DNA of 64,000 nucleotides from Epiperipatus broadwayi (lineage: Eukaryota; Onychophora; Udeonychophora; Euonychophora; Peripatidae): positions 1,389,853 through 1,453,852 of the forward strand of contig JAQFVV010000257.1 in NCBI GenBank assembly GCA_028023455.1. The letters run 5' to 3'. Shown in pieces: positions 1-11,337 of this stretch. A program made the translations under genes and the position numbers. The notes under the pieces were generated by a model, which was given only the letters and a program-made list of their open reading frames with translations, ran no database searches and had not been told where the DNA came from. The first letter of the stretch is position 1. Every line of letters starts with the position of its first letter.

Positions 1-330
1 ACTTTTTGCTGACTGACCTATGTATATCATCTTGCATATTTTACAAATAATTTTATATACTATTGCTATCCTATCATTTTTATCATTCCTTATTTTAGAA
101 TTACTTACTAGTTTTTTTAAAGATTTATTATTTTTCCATCCAATACCTATATTAAGATTTATTTTTTCTTTTCTATCATTTAGAATTTCATATACATCCT
201 TAGAGTATGGAATATAAATCCATTTCTTATTTTTTATTTCAATTTTATTGCTAACTTTTTTATAAAAATTGGAAAATTTAAAAACATCTTTATTGTTAAG
301 TTTGACCTGTATATGATATGTAAATCACGT
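1..330 (-). pseudogene. Penelope-like element fragment: GIY-YIG endonuclease region, cut by the left window edge
   Basis: Read on the minus strand from about 330 down to 1, an open frame carries the linker and start of a GIY-YIG endonuclease typical of Penelope-like retroelements. Visible landmarks are WIYIPY (near 210-230), then SNSKIRND and VYKIICKICKMIYIGQS ending at about position 10. These align with the PLE near 41 kb (MKWISMPF, NNSKIQNS, IYRLICGCGVQYIGES). The GIY-type and YIG halves and the paired cysteines between them are all present. In the family this domain follows the reverse transcriptase and nicks the target DNA. No reverse transcriptase is visible upstream (toward 465), so the copy looks 5'-truncated, and its 3' end lies outside the window. 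The plus-strand open frame at 20-217 is only the shadow of this domain. Confidence 0.7.
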
Positions 331-463
331 GAAATTTTTCAATTGTTATAATATCTTGATAAGGTTCATTTTTGAATGAAAACCGATTAGATATTAATAA
401 ATTTATTATTTATATATTTTAAGTATTTAGTTGTCTATAAATTGAATATATTTCATTTTAAAG

Positions 464-465
<2 letters not shown>
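331..465. other. AT-rich spacer, nothing recognised
   Basis: Plain A+T-rich sequence between the truncated Penelope fragment and a long TA tract. I see no coding pattern or repeat in it. Confidence 0.5.

Positions 466-539
<74 letters not shown>
466..539. repeat. (TA)n microsatellite, left border of the giant palindrome
   Basis: About 36 uninterrupted TA dinucleotides. The tract ends directly at the TG that starts the 540-5680 unit. It is therefore a probable insertion target as well as a microsatellite. Confidence 0.95.
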
Positions 540-541
<2 letters not shown>

Positions 542-2798
542 CCCTTTTCTATAGGTCAGTAATAATTCATAACAGTCAATTACTAAAAAAATTTTAAATT
601 TAGAATATGTTCTTTTAATACATTAATTATAATAAGTCAATTATATCTTTAAAGTACAATTTGAAGCTAAAGAGAATACATAGTATATAAAATCATTTAA
701 AAATAGTTATATAAAGCTTTAAATATTGTTTCATATGGTTGTAAAAGCTGGCCATATTAAATAACACAGCTATAAATAATTAAAAGTATATTTAAAAATC
801 TGATTTTAATAGTGTAAAATGTATGATTTAATAAATGCTATATTTATTATTTGTAATCATATTTAAATAGTAAAAATTAATATAGTATATTTTTAAAATA
901 AACTTTGTGATGATGAAAATTATATCTAATTCTATATTTTCTAAATTGTTCTTCCAAATTTTTTATAATTATTTTATATAATATAACAAGTGTATCAATT
1001 TTATTAGTCTAGACAGAGAAATAGATTGAAAATCATCTGTCAAAGTTATAATCATGTGATCTTTAATGTATACTCTCACACACACGCTTGTTTGAAATAA
1101 TAACAAAGTTTAAAATATTTTAAAAGTTATATTATAGAATTGGATTGAATTATTGCCTATCATAAAAGTAAATAGTATTAAACATTAAGTTAACTATTCT
1201 ATGTAATGTTTTAAGTAATGTAATAAAGACGAATACAGATATAATAAAAATTAAATATTTTATTTAAATAAAAATAGATAAATTGAATAGATAAATGGGA
1301 TAAGTTATTAAACGTTATTTTAAAAGTTATTTTAAATGTTTAAATGGTTTTAATAAAATAATTTATTTAAAACTAATATTTTAAGTAATATTTTGGTTCA
1401 TTACGTCACAATTTCTAATTTTGAAATTCAATTCTACTATAAATTGGAAATATGTAAATTTTTTCTAAAAGCTAAAGTAAGAATTGGCCAATAAGACTAA
1501 GTATTTTTGCAGACAAGAAATATCATGGTAACTAAGTTATAGCGGGAGATTAAAAATGTATTGAAACCGGAGAGAGGTAAATTATAACTATCAAAAGATA
1601 GTATTTTTTAAATCTTTTATTTTAGTCAATTTTTTTAGTACTTTCTTATAACTTTATCTGCAAAAAACTAATTGATAATTTTAAAAAATATTTTTTGCAA
1701 AAGAGAGTATAAACTAAAAATATATTAATAATTTCGTTTAACATGATTTTCTAAATTTTTTTAAAGTTCTTTATCAGTTGTATTTTATCTAAAAAGTTTA
1801 ACCTAAACCACGCAATAAAAAATGGATATACTACAAAATAAAATGGATATAAATTGTAATGCTGAAGAAATGTTTGAATATTTATTGATACAGCTTTATT
1901 TATGCATAACTGGAGAACTTTTTGGGTACATAAAAAAACACAGCACGGACATCATAAGGAGTCTAATGAAAAAATTGGAGATGCATTATTATGCATGAGT
2001 TTATTCAAGATTTATTTTAAATAGTAATAAGACAATTGTATTTCATGGATTATTTTATATAATATGATATTCAAAGGAGTAAAATGCTATATCCTTTCTG
2101 AAGGTAACATTTTTTTAATTTTAAAATGATATATAAAAAATACCAAATGAAAGTTTAAATGTATCAAGAAGGAAACAGAGATAAAAGTGAACACATAGAT
2201 GAAAAAAAAAATGGATCCATGGAAATACAAATAGTACTTAAAAGTTCATCGAATATTTTTAAAGTTAAATTAGATGGATTGATGCATCGGATACGCAGAG
2301 AATATTGTTAGAGAAGATTAAGAAGCTTCACGGGATTAATTAATATTATCATTTTAAAAATTAAAACCAAGGATTATTTTCTAAATTTTATTATATGGAT
2401 TAATAATTATTTTTGTTTTAAACTTTAACGCACTTGGAGAACATTTTTAAAAAACTCTAGAGAAAATAATAAGCATTTTGGACTTATCAGGAAATATCAT
2501 CAAGAAAATATGTAACTATAGTTTTGATTCTTTTTATTTTGTTAATCTAGTTTAAATCTAAAATTTTATATAAGATTAGGGAAAAACATAAAAACATTAA
2601 TTTATTAATATTAAATTTTTATAATATAATAATCTAATAATTTAGCTAAAATATTTTAATAGAAAGTGTATGGGTATGAATTTTTTTTCTATATCTGCAA
2701 TGCTCAAGTGGACAAAGGAAGCCTACTGAACACGATGACTAAATAAAGGTTATTGGTAATAATAATAACTATTAATAATTTTATAATGTATATTTTTA

Positions 2799-3061
2799 AT
2801 TTTTTTTTTTTTATGATAAATGCTACAAGAGAAAATACATGAAGCTTTTATCTATGATGGTCCCCATCCCCAGACCGGTTTCGAGCTATGGCTCTCATCA
2901 GTGAGGAGCTAGGACATAAGATTCAAAATATTAACTCAAGCCAAGCATTTATCTAATTCTTAAATATTAAGAAAAAGATCCAAACCGGTCTGGGGATGGG
3001 GACCATCATAGATAAAAGCTTCATGTATTTTCTCTTGTAGCATTTATCATAAAAAAAAATT
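2799..3061. repeat. Perfect fold-back with ~80-bp arms carrying a hammerhead ribozyme
   Basis: Arms 2799-2881 and 2982-3061 are essentially perfect reverse complements, differing only in T-run length. They enclose about 100 bp of unique sequence. Each arm contains the ACCGGTC cleavage motif and what follows it, but only the left arm continues into the full ribozyme core (minus strand). This resembles terminal pieces of a Penelope-like or other ribozyme-bearing retroelement joined head to head. The near-perfect arms contrast with the diverged palindrome around it, so this insertion is younger than its host unit. Confidence 0.85.
2867..2907 (-). ncRNA. Type I-like hammerhead ribozyme with minimal stem III
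   Basis: On the minus strand the parts appear in order. Stem I 5' strand is UCCUCA (2907-2902). Core CUGAUGA follows (2901-2895). Stem II is GAGC-CAUA-GCUC (2894-2883), a perfect 4-bp stem. Core GAAA follows (2882-2879). The short self-complementary stem III runs ACCGGU, then the cleavable C (2873), then stem I 3' strand UGGGGA (2872-2867), which pairs all six positions with one G-U. Predicted cleavage lies between 2873 and 2872. Very short stem III hammerheads are known from Penelope-like elements and retrozymes, and are thought to work best as dimers. Every invariant core base is present. Activity itself is inferred. Confidence 0.85.
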
Positions 3062-5680
3062 AAGTTTGTTTAGAGCTAGTAGCAGGATCTTTAGATATTA
3101 CATATTGGTAATGCAAGCTATATAGGTCATGTGATATATGACTGATTTTTACTTATTATAATGTATATTTTTGTTTTCTTTAGATCATCCATAAATTGGA
3201 AGAATGAAGTGTAAAAGTTTTTTTTTTTTTAAATTATATGTAACGCATTTTATACAACATTTTAAAAAAACATTATGAGATAGGATTGATTTGAAAATAT
3301 GCATACGACAATTTTTTTTTATTTTTTTTTTATATTAGTGACATAATCAAACATAACAAATAATTATGTGATTCTTTTTAAAAATTTTATGATATGGGAT
3401 ATTCAAATATTGTCTAAGTAGATTGTATATGATTAGACATATAGAATGATGAAGTGGACAGACTTTTCTCATGGGATAGTAAGATTGTTTAACTATTAAT
3501 GAATTTTATTTATTGTTTTGTAAATGCAGACAGTTATTTATCGATGTAAGATGTAGAAAAATCTTGAGAAATAATGTTGAGATAGTGGCTTGGAAGTACT
3601 TAGTGAACAGGAAACCAAGATGATGTATTTTTAAAAAAATAGGATGTTATAAGGAATGGAAATAATATTTAGTCTTTATGTGGTTATCAGCATAGTTAAC
3701 ATAGCCCTATGACTGATACACATTTTATTTGGACAGTGTTTATATTACTTTAAATATTTGATGTTATAATAAAGCTGAAGAAATAGCTTTAACATCATCC
3801 TTATACTAGAGGATATTAGGCAGATAAATGTCCTACCTCTTCACACTGTACCATGATTTTGAGATATGTTAAGAATAATACTCTAGCTTTCTTCCTTAAT
3901 CCTATGCATCTGTTTTCGCTATCTTTATTTCATGTAACTGCATCGTTTAGTAAGATATTTTAAAAGAAATGATAAATAATTTAGAACTAAGGTTGTGCTA
4001 TCGTTTTTTTTTTTTTTTGTATAAGATTAGTTTAGTTGCTTATAAGGAGCAGAATGTTATAACTTAAAATTGAAGATCCAAAGTGTCCTAGGGAAAGAAA
4101 AGAATCATAAAATATATTTTGAATTTTATTTCGGAAATGAAATATAAAATTTTTAAAATAGGATATCTAAACAAAGATATTTTTTTAAAAGTGATAATAA
4201 TTTTAAATGCTTTAGTATTATTTTTTTAAGAGAAAAATAAGTATTGCATATTTTATTTTAAAATACAATATTACAAAGTAGATTATGTAAACAATATGCA
4301 TAGTATATTTTGTTTATTAATTAACAGAAATCTATTAATGATTAAACTTATATCATATTAAAGTAAGGCTTAAAGAAGAATATATTATGATTAGTAAACA
4401 TTGTGTGATAAATACTAAAATCTAGTACTGAATTTTGGATAATATTTTGTGTAACATCTTTGACTTTGCAAGATGAAATTTTTTTAAATATTTTGAGAAA
4501 TCTATACTCATTATAAAATTTTGTTTTCTATAGAATGTTTGTTCTAAATATGAATTTTTTTTTAAAAATAAGATAGTTTAATAATATTAAGGATAAAATG
4601 CTGTTGCTAATAAAGTAGATAAATATACTTGTAATAAGTTAACCATGATGAGAAACCAAATAATAACATTTTTTTAAATTTTTTCCTAAATCTAAATAAA
4701 GACATGATTGAAATATAAATTATTATTTTTTTTATAACAGGTAGATCAAACTGTAAAATAAAAAGGGTTAAGGATATCCACTGTAAATAATGTAAATAAA
4801 TTGTTTAGTTATTTATTGTTAGTAATAAACTTTGTTAAATTTTGTTATTTAAAAAATTTTGTGTCAGAGTTATTTATTTCTCTACATCGCTGCATGAAAA
4901 CACGATATATGCATAATAACTGAAACAAATATATAATTTTGCACAAAAGATAAATAAAGAATTATTTTAAGAATTTTAAATATTTTATTGGTATTCATTA
5001 TAATTAAATACTCATAATCTTACATTATTTATTGGTCATAAATCAGTTATCACAATATATTAAATTATATGCTATCAGTTGCCACACATATTTTGTTTGT
5101 CAGATTATTAAAATGCTACCACATATTTATTATATCATTACATGAAGGATATTATTATTGTTATTTATTATTATTATTAGTTTAAGTGTAGTAGATTATG
5201 ACATAAAATCCCTTCTCATATTTTACTACTGTATTTTTATTTACTTAGAATAAACTTTATGAACCTGAGATTATTTTATTGAGCTAGATTATTATTAAAT
5301 AGAAGATTAAAATTTAATTATTAGTTTAATCTTAGTGAGTAGAAGTTATTAAAGTCGTAAGAATACTATGAGTTTGTTATTTGAAATAGTAATAAAGGGG
5401 GATAGTGTTCTTATGCCATTGAGGTAGTATCCTGTAGGATATTGGCTCAATGTAATCTATCTTGTCACCTGTATTTTCACTTCAAGTCTCATGAAAATAT
5501 TAAATATTTATTTAATTTACTTTTATACATTGAACCTTATTCAAATTTTAAATATGAGCTAGTGAAATATTTTAATTTTAATACTGAATATTTTAGTTAT
5601 TAATTATTAACTGAGATTTAACCCGTTTTATTTTATACCATATATTATCCGGAAGGATGCATAATTGTAAGGACAGAACA

Positions 5681-5699
5681 TATATATATATATATATAT
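5681..5699. repeat. (TA)n tract at the palindrome centre
   Basis: Short alternating TA run separating the CA end of the left unit from the TG start of the right unit (TGTACCC at 5700). It is the symmetry centre of the giant inverted repeat. Confidence 0.9.
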
Positions 5700-8600
5700 T
5701 GTACCCTCACTTCCAGAAATATAATATAACTTAAAATATGACTAGCTCAATTAAATTGTTATGCTCGACTAAAATATGTATAACTATTATTAATATATTT
5801 TTATAATACTATATCTTATCAGATTTAGTACAACTAACAGAAAATTAATATAGTTCAATATCATGTACTAATTAAATAAGTATTTATTAAATCATGAGAC
5901 TATGAAGTGAAGTTACAAGTGGTAATATGAATTTACATTGAGCCTATGTCTTCGAAGACATTATCTCAATGGCATAAGAATACTATCACCTCTTTATTAT
6001 CTCATTAATACATTTATAGCACTCCTATGTCTTTTATAAAAATTAACTAACTTCAATAACAGTAATAAATAAATCTCAATCTTTTATCAAAGAATTATAA
6101 CTAAATAATCTCAGGTTCTTTTAATTATCTTAAAGTAATAATACTTCTTGCAGATAGGCATGATAAGGGATTTAATATCAAACCTAACTACACCTAACTT
6201 ATAATGATAATAAATAACTAATAGTAACAATCTCTAGTGTATAAGTTAACCTTATCTATTTTATTATACTACCAATCATTAAGAAAACAAGTAAATCATC
6301 TACATGTCTTTCATCTTCATATAGTATCTTAATTAAGAATATAATAAAATCTTATAATCTAATAATATGTGGCAATAAATAATATTATACTTTTATATTA
6401 TGCATTATAACTATTTCATGACCATAATAACAATATGTTAATATCAATGAATTCCTATAAATTATATTAAGAAAATACTGTATTTCTTTTTTTTTAAAAA
6501 AAATAATAATAATTTAATTCATATTGTGCAAATATTATGTTTTATTCAAATTATCTGTTGTCAAATGCTGTGGTGCAAAATAATGAATTCGACACACTTT
6601 TAAAACAACTTAAACAAATTTATTTACATCAACTTTAATAAACAACTTATATACATTATTTACATTATAAGTGGAAATCAAGAAAAATAAAATAAGAAAA
6701 ATAATAATAATACAAGATTCTTACATTGTTGTTATTTCTATAATCCAAAATAAATAATCCATACATTTCTTAAATGTTTTATTAGTAACATGTAATTGAG
6801 TCTATGAACTTATATTTTACTAGATATCATTTATAATCACTTAGTACAATAGAAGGCTTTTATGTAAAATATCACTTATGTAGCACATGTAAAATAAACA
6901 AACTTTAATAATTAAAATGCTACTCCATTTAAGTATTCTAGTTATTTCTATTATAATGTAACTATTATGTATTACATTTATTATTAGCATTAACTAAATA
7001 TCAACTAATGTATAGATTGATATAACTTTATAATATTATGTGACTTTTATTGATTACATAATTATTTATTTCATTCTGATGTAATTTCATAATATATGTC
7101 TTACCAAAATATGCAATACATATATGTTCTTTTCTTAAAAAAATATTTTTAAAATTATTCAACAATTTTGTGAAGACGGAATTTTTATTTATAAATTACC
7201 AATTTATAAAGTTATTATATTAAAATAAAATTCTATGATTCTTTTCCATTTAAACTATTATTCTTCTCTACTTGTTATTCCTATTCCCTCTTAATAAAAC
7301 CCTATCTTCAAATATCATTCTAATCTTATTTAACTTTAGTATCAGCTTACCAATTTTTAAAAAAAAAAATGACTATCCAAACTCACTTATATCTCATCAT
7401 CTATATCTGATAAACCCTTCAAACAAAATATAAATTCCTATATAAAATTAATTTAACTTGTCTAATAAAAAAAAATACAAAAAATATAGATATATTTTCT
7501 ATATTTTTACTTCTTACTAACTTGAAAATAAATATAAATGACTCATACTAATATAATAAATCAAATTCCTAATATTGTAACAGAAAACATTAAAGTGTAT
7601 TCATAAAAGAATCATATAATTATTTCTGGATAACTCTTATTACGTTGTAATAAATTTATATTGTAAAATAAAGTATGCATATGAAAATAAAACTATTATT
7701 GATAATATTATGCGTGTATGTCCTTTAAATATTTATCCATTCACTCAACAATCAAATAATACTTGGTTTATTTAAAGAAAACAAAGCAAAAATACATTAA
7801 ATTATTAATATTCTATAATTATTACCATAAATGATACTCCAATTTATAATCAGCCAAAGGATGTCCTCCAGGATTATAGTTTTACAAAAATAATATCACA
7901 TTTATACTCAACAATTATTCCTAAATTATTACGTGTTATAAAATTAGATAAAAAAATAAACTTTATGAAATTAAGTGTTATATTAATGTGTAAATACTTT
8001 TAAAATGTACCTCTCTTATCTTTAATAGATCAATAAATAATTAAATATCTATGTTAGTTAAGAAAACAAAATATGTTACATAAAATCCAACGGTGTCTTC
8101 TTTCCACCCACAATTGTTCTTTTTTTCCTAGGCACAACATTTTACCAACACCACTTCCTTTTTCCGGTACATCACGTGTTTAAACAGTTCTTATGAAATA
8201 AATGAAAAATGTTTTTTTTTTTTTAAAAAAAATAAGATAAAATAAGTTCCACCATAAAGAAACAAAATAATAATTAAAACAGTTTATAGGATCCGGATTT
8301 ATTTAAAAGTTATTATCATCCTAGGATTAATCAATATTTAAATGTTTAATCTAAGTTTTATAAAAAAATGACTTGGATATCCACGTATACTTATTTGCGC
8401 ATTCTTTAACAAATATTTAGGTAAAATCAATCTCCAAATTCTTCTGTACGACCAGCGTCCAGACTTTACTATATAATATTTTTCTTTTTACAGGTATTTG
8501 TTTACCAATTAAATTTCCGATTTATCTGCCTTTTAAAATTATCGAAATCTAGTCTTTTAAACAATAAAGACTTAATAAGGCAAGTATTTCTGCAATTATT

Positions 8601-10067
8601 ATAAACTTCCATATCTTTACCAAAAGATATATTAAAATATATAATTTTAAAAAATACTTTCTTCATAAAGAAGTATTTATCTTTCTTTAAAATATTTGTT
8701 TATAAAAAATTAATTATAATCAACTTTTAAATTCATATAATGTCCAATATATTATTTTTATCCAACTAGTAATTCTCTTAGTTAATCCAGCGTTCAATAT
8801 ATTTGTAATATAAGGTTTCCAATATATTTTATCATTATACGATATTTTCATGATTATTTGATAGTAAAATTGAGCCTTGATAGAGACGATCAATAGGGAA
8901 CTATAAATAAATTAGCACTGCATCTTAAACGGTAAACTTTTTATAAAATTATTTAAAACTACTCTCTTATAAATTAAGAAACTATTACGAGAGCGTTTAT
9001 AATTTTTTACTTAGCTATATTTAATAGCACACTTCACTTAAAAGAAATTACAATCACCCCCTGAACAATTGAACCTCGGTTTTTATACCGGAAGAAATTA
9101 CCCACTTGATTGGTAAATTAAACAATCACCTTGCTAGCCTATTTACATATCTTACCAACAATACAAAATTAAAAATAAATATTGACTTATTTAATATTTA
9201 TTATTTATTACATTATTTAATTCTTAAATTAATTTTTATCATTTATTTAAATCCATTAAACATTTTTTAAAAAGATATGTTTTACTTTATTTCACTTTTA
9301 ACTTTTATAAGACTATTTTTCTAAACAAACTAAGTCTATTTTTATTCATTATATTTTTTAAACAGTATTTTAAAAATCAGATTTAATATTTCACGCTAAT
9401 TATTTTTATTTTTATCTCGTGATAGCCAATATAATATTTATAAATTTTATAATAGAATTTTAAAACAGTTTTGCAACTTTACTAAAAAAAAAACTTACAA
9501 GCATATGTGTACATATGTCTATCTGTCACCTGATTTACAACACAGATATAAACGCTTGTAATTATCTAAAAATAAACTAACAATTCAATTTTATAAAATA
9601 AATATTTTTTTAAAACAAATAATATACTATAACAACTTTAAAATAATAATTCGATATTATAAAATCAAATATTAATCTTCTCTTATATACTATTAATAAC
9701 ATAATATTTATATTCACTTACTAAATATTAATCTTTATCAATAATAAATATATATGCATTTAATTTTAACTTGTTTTTTTTTTTAAAAAACTTTTAGCTT
9801 TAAACATTTATTTACAAAACTTATCAATGCAGTATTGATCATGGCCAGTTTTCCCAACCATATAATATTATCATTTTTTTTATTGAAACGTCTCCTTCAA
9901 ATATTAGCACAATTTCACATATCAAATATTCATAGTTTACTTTAGTTAAACTTTTGAAAGATTATTATAAATAAAATCAACATCATATAGCTATAATATA
10001 TCTTAAATTTAAATTTTTTTTAACAAATTGATATAACAATTTGTGGATACCCATACAAAAGGGCACA
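5700..10067 (-). mobile_element. Right arm of giant palindrome: LTR-like unit (family C), non-coding
   Basis: Read on the minus strand the unit starts TGTGCCCTTTTG (10067) after (TA)n and ends GAGGGTACA (5700) before (TA)n: TG...CA ends with short inverted termini. A promoter-like block is visible on this strand near 9105-9060: a CCAAT motif, then CCGGTATAAAAACC. This fits a U3/R boundary about 1 kb into an LTR. No coding sequence is seen. It is homologous, in opposite orientation, to 540-5680. I infer a solo-LTR-like remnant. The identity of the parent element is unknown because no gag-pol is associated. Confidence 0.5.
9070..9090 (-). promoter_or_regulatory. TATA box candidate in the family-C unit
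   Basis: Minus strand reads CCGGTATAAAAACCGAGG, with a CCAAT motif about 30 nt upstream. This matches the promoter layout of an LTR on the minus strand. No transcript start can be assigned from sequence alone. Confidence 0.35.
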
Positions 10068-10152
10068 ATATATATATATATATATATATATATTGAAGTG
10101 ATGTATTCACAATATATATATATATATATATATATTGAAGTGATGTATTCAG
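10064..10152. repeat. Tandem duplication of a (TA)n tract with its flank
   Basis: A unit of about 43 bp (CACA, then (TA)n, then TTGAAGTGATGTATTC) is present twice in direct order, at about 10064-10109 and 10109-10152. The two TA runs have similar length. The same kind of duplication is seen at 41468-41533, 45888-45955 and 49646-49740. Confidence 0.85.
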
Positions 10153-10300
10153 TGTGTATTTTCTTTATTATTGCCATTGTTTATTTACAATATATTGCCT
10201 TTAATATGTAATAAATAAAGTTAAATAGCTCTAAGGCAGTATGTAAATTTGCTTATACTGTGTTTCTTATGTAAGTATATATGTGTGGAAGATTATGATC

Positions 10301-10385
10301 TGGTCCAACTGATGAATGCTGGTTCTGCATGAAATATGTATATTGTGGATCATGTATCTTTTTTACATGTGTGTTGTTATGGGTA
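10301..10385 (+). ncRNA. Possible decayed hammerhead ribozyme (longer stem III), copy 1
   Basis: CTGATGA at 10309-10315 is followed by ATGC-TGGTTCT-GCAT (perfect 4-bp stem II), then GAAA at 10331-10334. AUAUGUA (10334-10340) can pair over seven positions with UACAUGU (10364-10370) as stem III. The base after U16.1 is G here, which would block cleavage, but the copy at 22202-22209 has the expected GUC. CCAA before the core and UUGG-like bases after the site allow only a weak stem I. The ordered core motifs and a second homologous copy make chance less likely. This copy is probably inactive. Confidence 0.4.
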
Positions 10386-11286
10386 TCAGTTGCTTGAGAT
10401 GGAGTAGAGGATGAATAGACTGAAAAATCCTGAATTCTAATTCCTCTAATTACATATTAAAACTTGATATCATTTTTTATCATTTAATACTAATAATTAT
10501 ATTTTATAAATAATAATATTTTGTATATTTACCTTTTTTATTTTATTTTGATCATTTCTTTTAATTACATTAACTTGTTTTAGAGATTCTGAAAGAATAA
10601 AAAATACCAAATAAAAAATATTATTATTTAATGTATGTTTTTACTACTGAACCATTGTTTTTAATTAATACAATTATTAATTTACTATTTTATATAAAAG
10701 TTAAAAAAAATAGCACTTATTTATAATCTTATTTAATCAACATAGAAATGTGCTAAACTGTTTTTTTCCCCAGTGATATATCATTTCTATTTAAATGAAC
10801 CCAGACTTTTGAACAAATGCTGTACCCTCTCTAATGAGAGTTTGCATTTATAGAAGCAATCTACTTATTTATTATTAATTTGTAAATTTATTAATTTTTT
10901 GCCAGTATAAAAATGATAGTGACATTGTTTAGATCATTGGTAAAATGTTTGTCCTGTTATTATGATATGTCAGAAAATGAGGCATTAATACAAGATAAGC
11001 CTTCTGTGAAAATAACACTATGATATTGTGGACTTAAGAGATAATAGTTTCTGAATCAGTTTGCAGCTGAGGAAACAAAATTATAATCTCAGTAAGGTCA
11101 TGTAAATGCAATAGTTATGGTTATTGCTATTTTGATGATGAATGTCATGTGATCTTCCAGCTGACTGATAATATGATTAGTTTATGCTTTTAGCCTGAAA
11201 TAGAATGGTGAATGAATATTTGGTAATAAATATCAATGGGAAATATGAAATGGGTAAAATATGAAAAAGTTTATATTAGTTATTAA

Positions 11287-11337
11287 AATAAAACTCTGTT
11301 ATCTTAATAAACATAAAGATAAAACTCTGTTATCTTA
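11287..11337. repeat. Short direct repeat
   Basis: ATAAAACTCTGTTATCTTA occurs twice, about 31 nt apart. It looks like a local duplication with no assigned function. Confidence 0.7.

Larger units (their letters stand above)
540..5680 (+). mobile_element. Left arm of giant palindrome: LTR-like unit (family C), non-coding
   Basis: The unit starts TGCCCTTTTC immediately after a long (TA)n and ends GGACAGAACA immediately before another (TA)n, so it has TG...CA ends. Its reverse complement aligns at many points with 5700-10067. Examples: 733-757 (ATATGGTTGTAAAAGCTGG) matches the complement of 9840-9865; 1030-1100 matches the complement of 9490-9560; and 5410-5460 (containing ATGCCATTGAG) matches the complement of 5945-5990. 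A CCAAT motif lies near 1487. No reading frame of useful length is present. I infer an old solo LTR or a similar non-coding end of a very large retroelement. A large DNA transposon with long inverted repeats is the main alternative. It is longer than its partner partly because of the ribozyme-bearing insertion at 2799-3061. Confidence 0.5.
540..10067. repeat. Giant imperfect inverted repeat (~9.5 kb) centred on (TA)n near 5690
   Basis: Two units of 5.1 and 4.4 kb face each other across a TA tract of about 18 nt. Homology is strongest near the centre: 5395-5520 against the complement of 5890-6010. It is still visible at the outer ends, where TGCCCTTTT at 540 matches the complement of AAAAGGGCACA at 10057-10067. 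Divergence is high, so this is an old structure and not an assembly hairpin. Confidence 0.65.

Noticed and set aside
20-217. 65-residue plus-strand open frame rich in Phe/Leu/Ile
   Set aside because: It is antisense to the Penelope endonuclease region, which explains its composition.
9983-10177. Open frame with Ile-Tyr repeats
   Set aside because: Product of the duplicated TA tract. Similar artefacts occur at 56865-57098 (partly) and 63693-63911.
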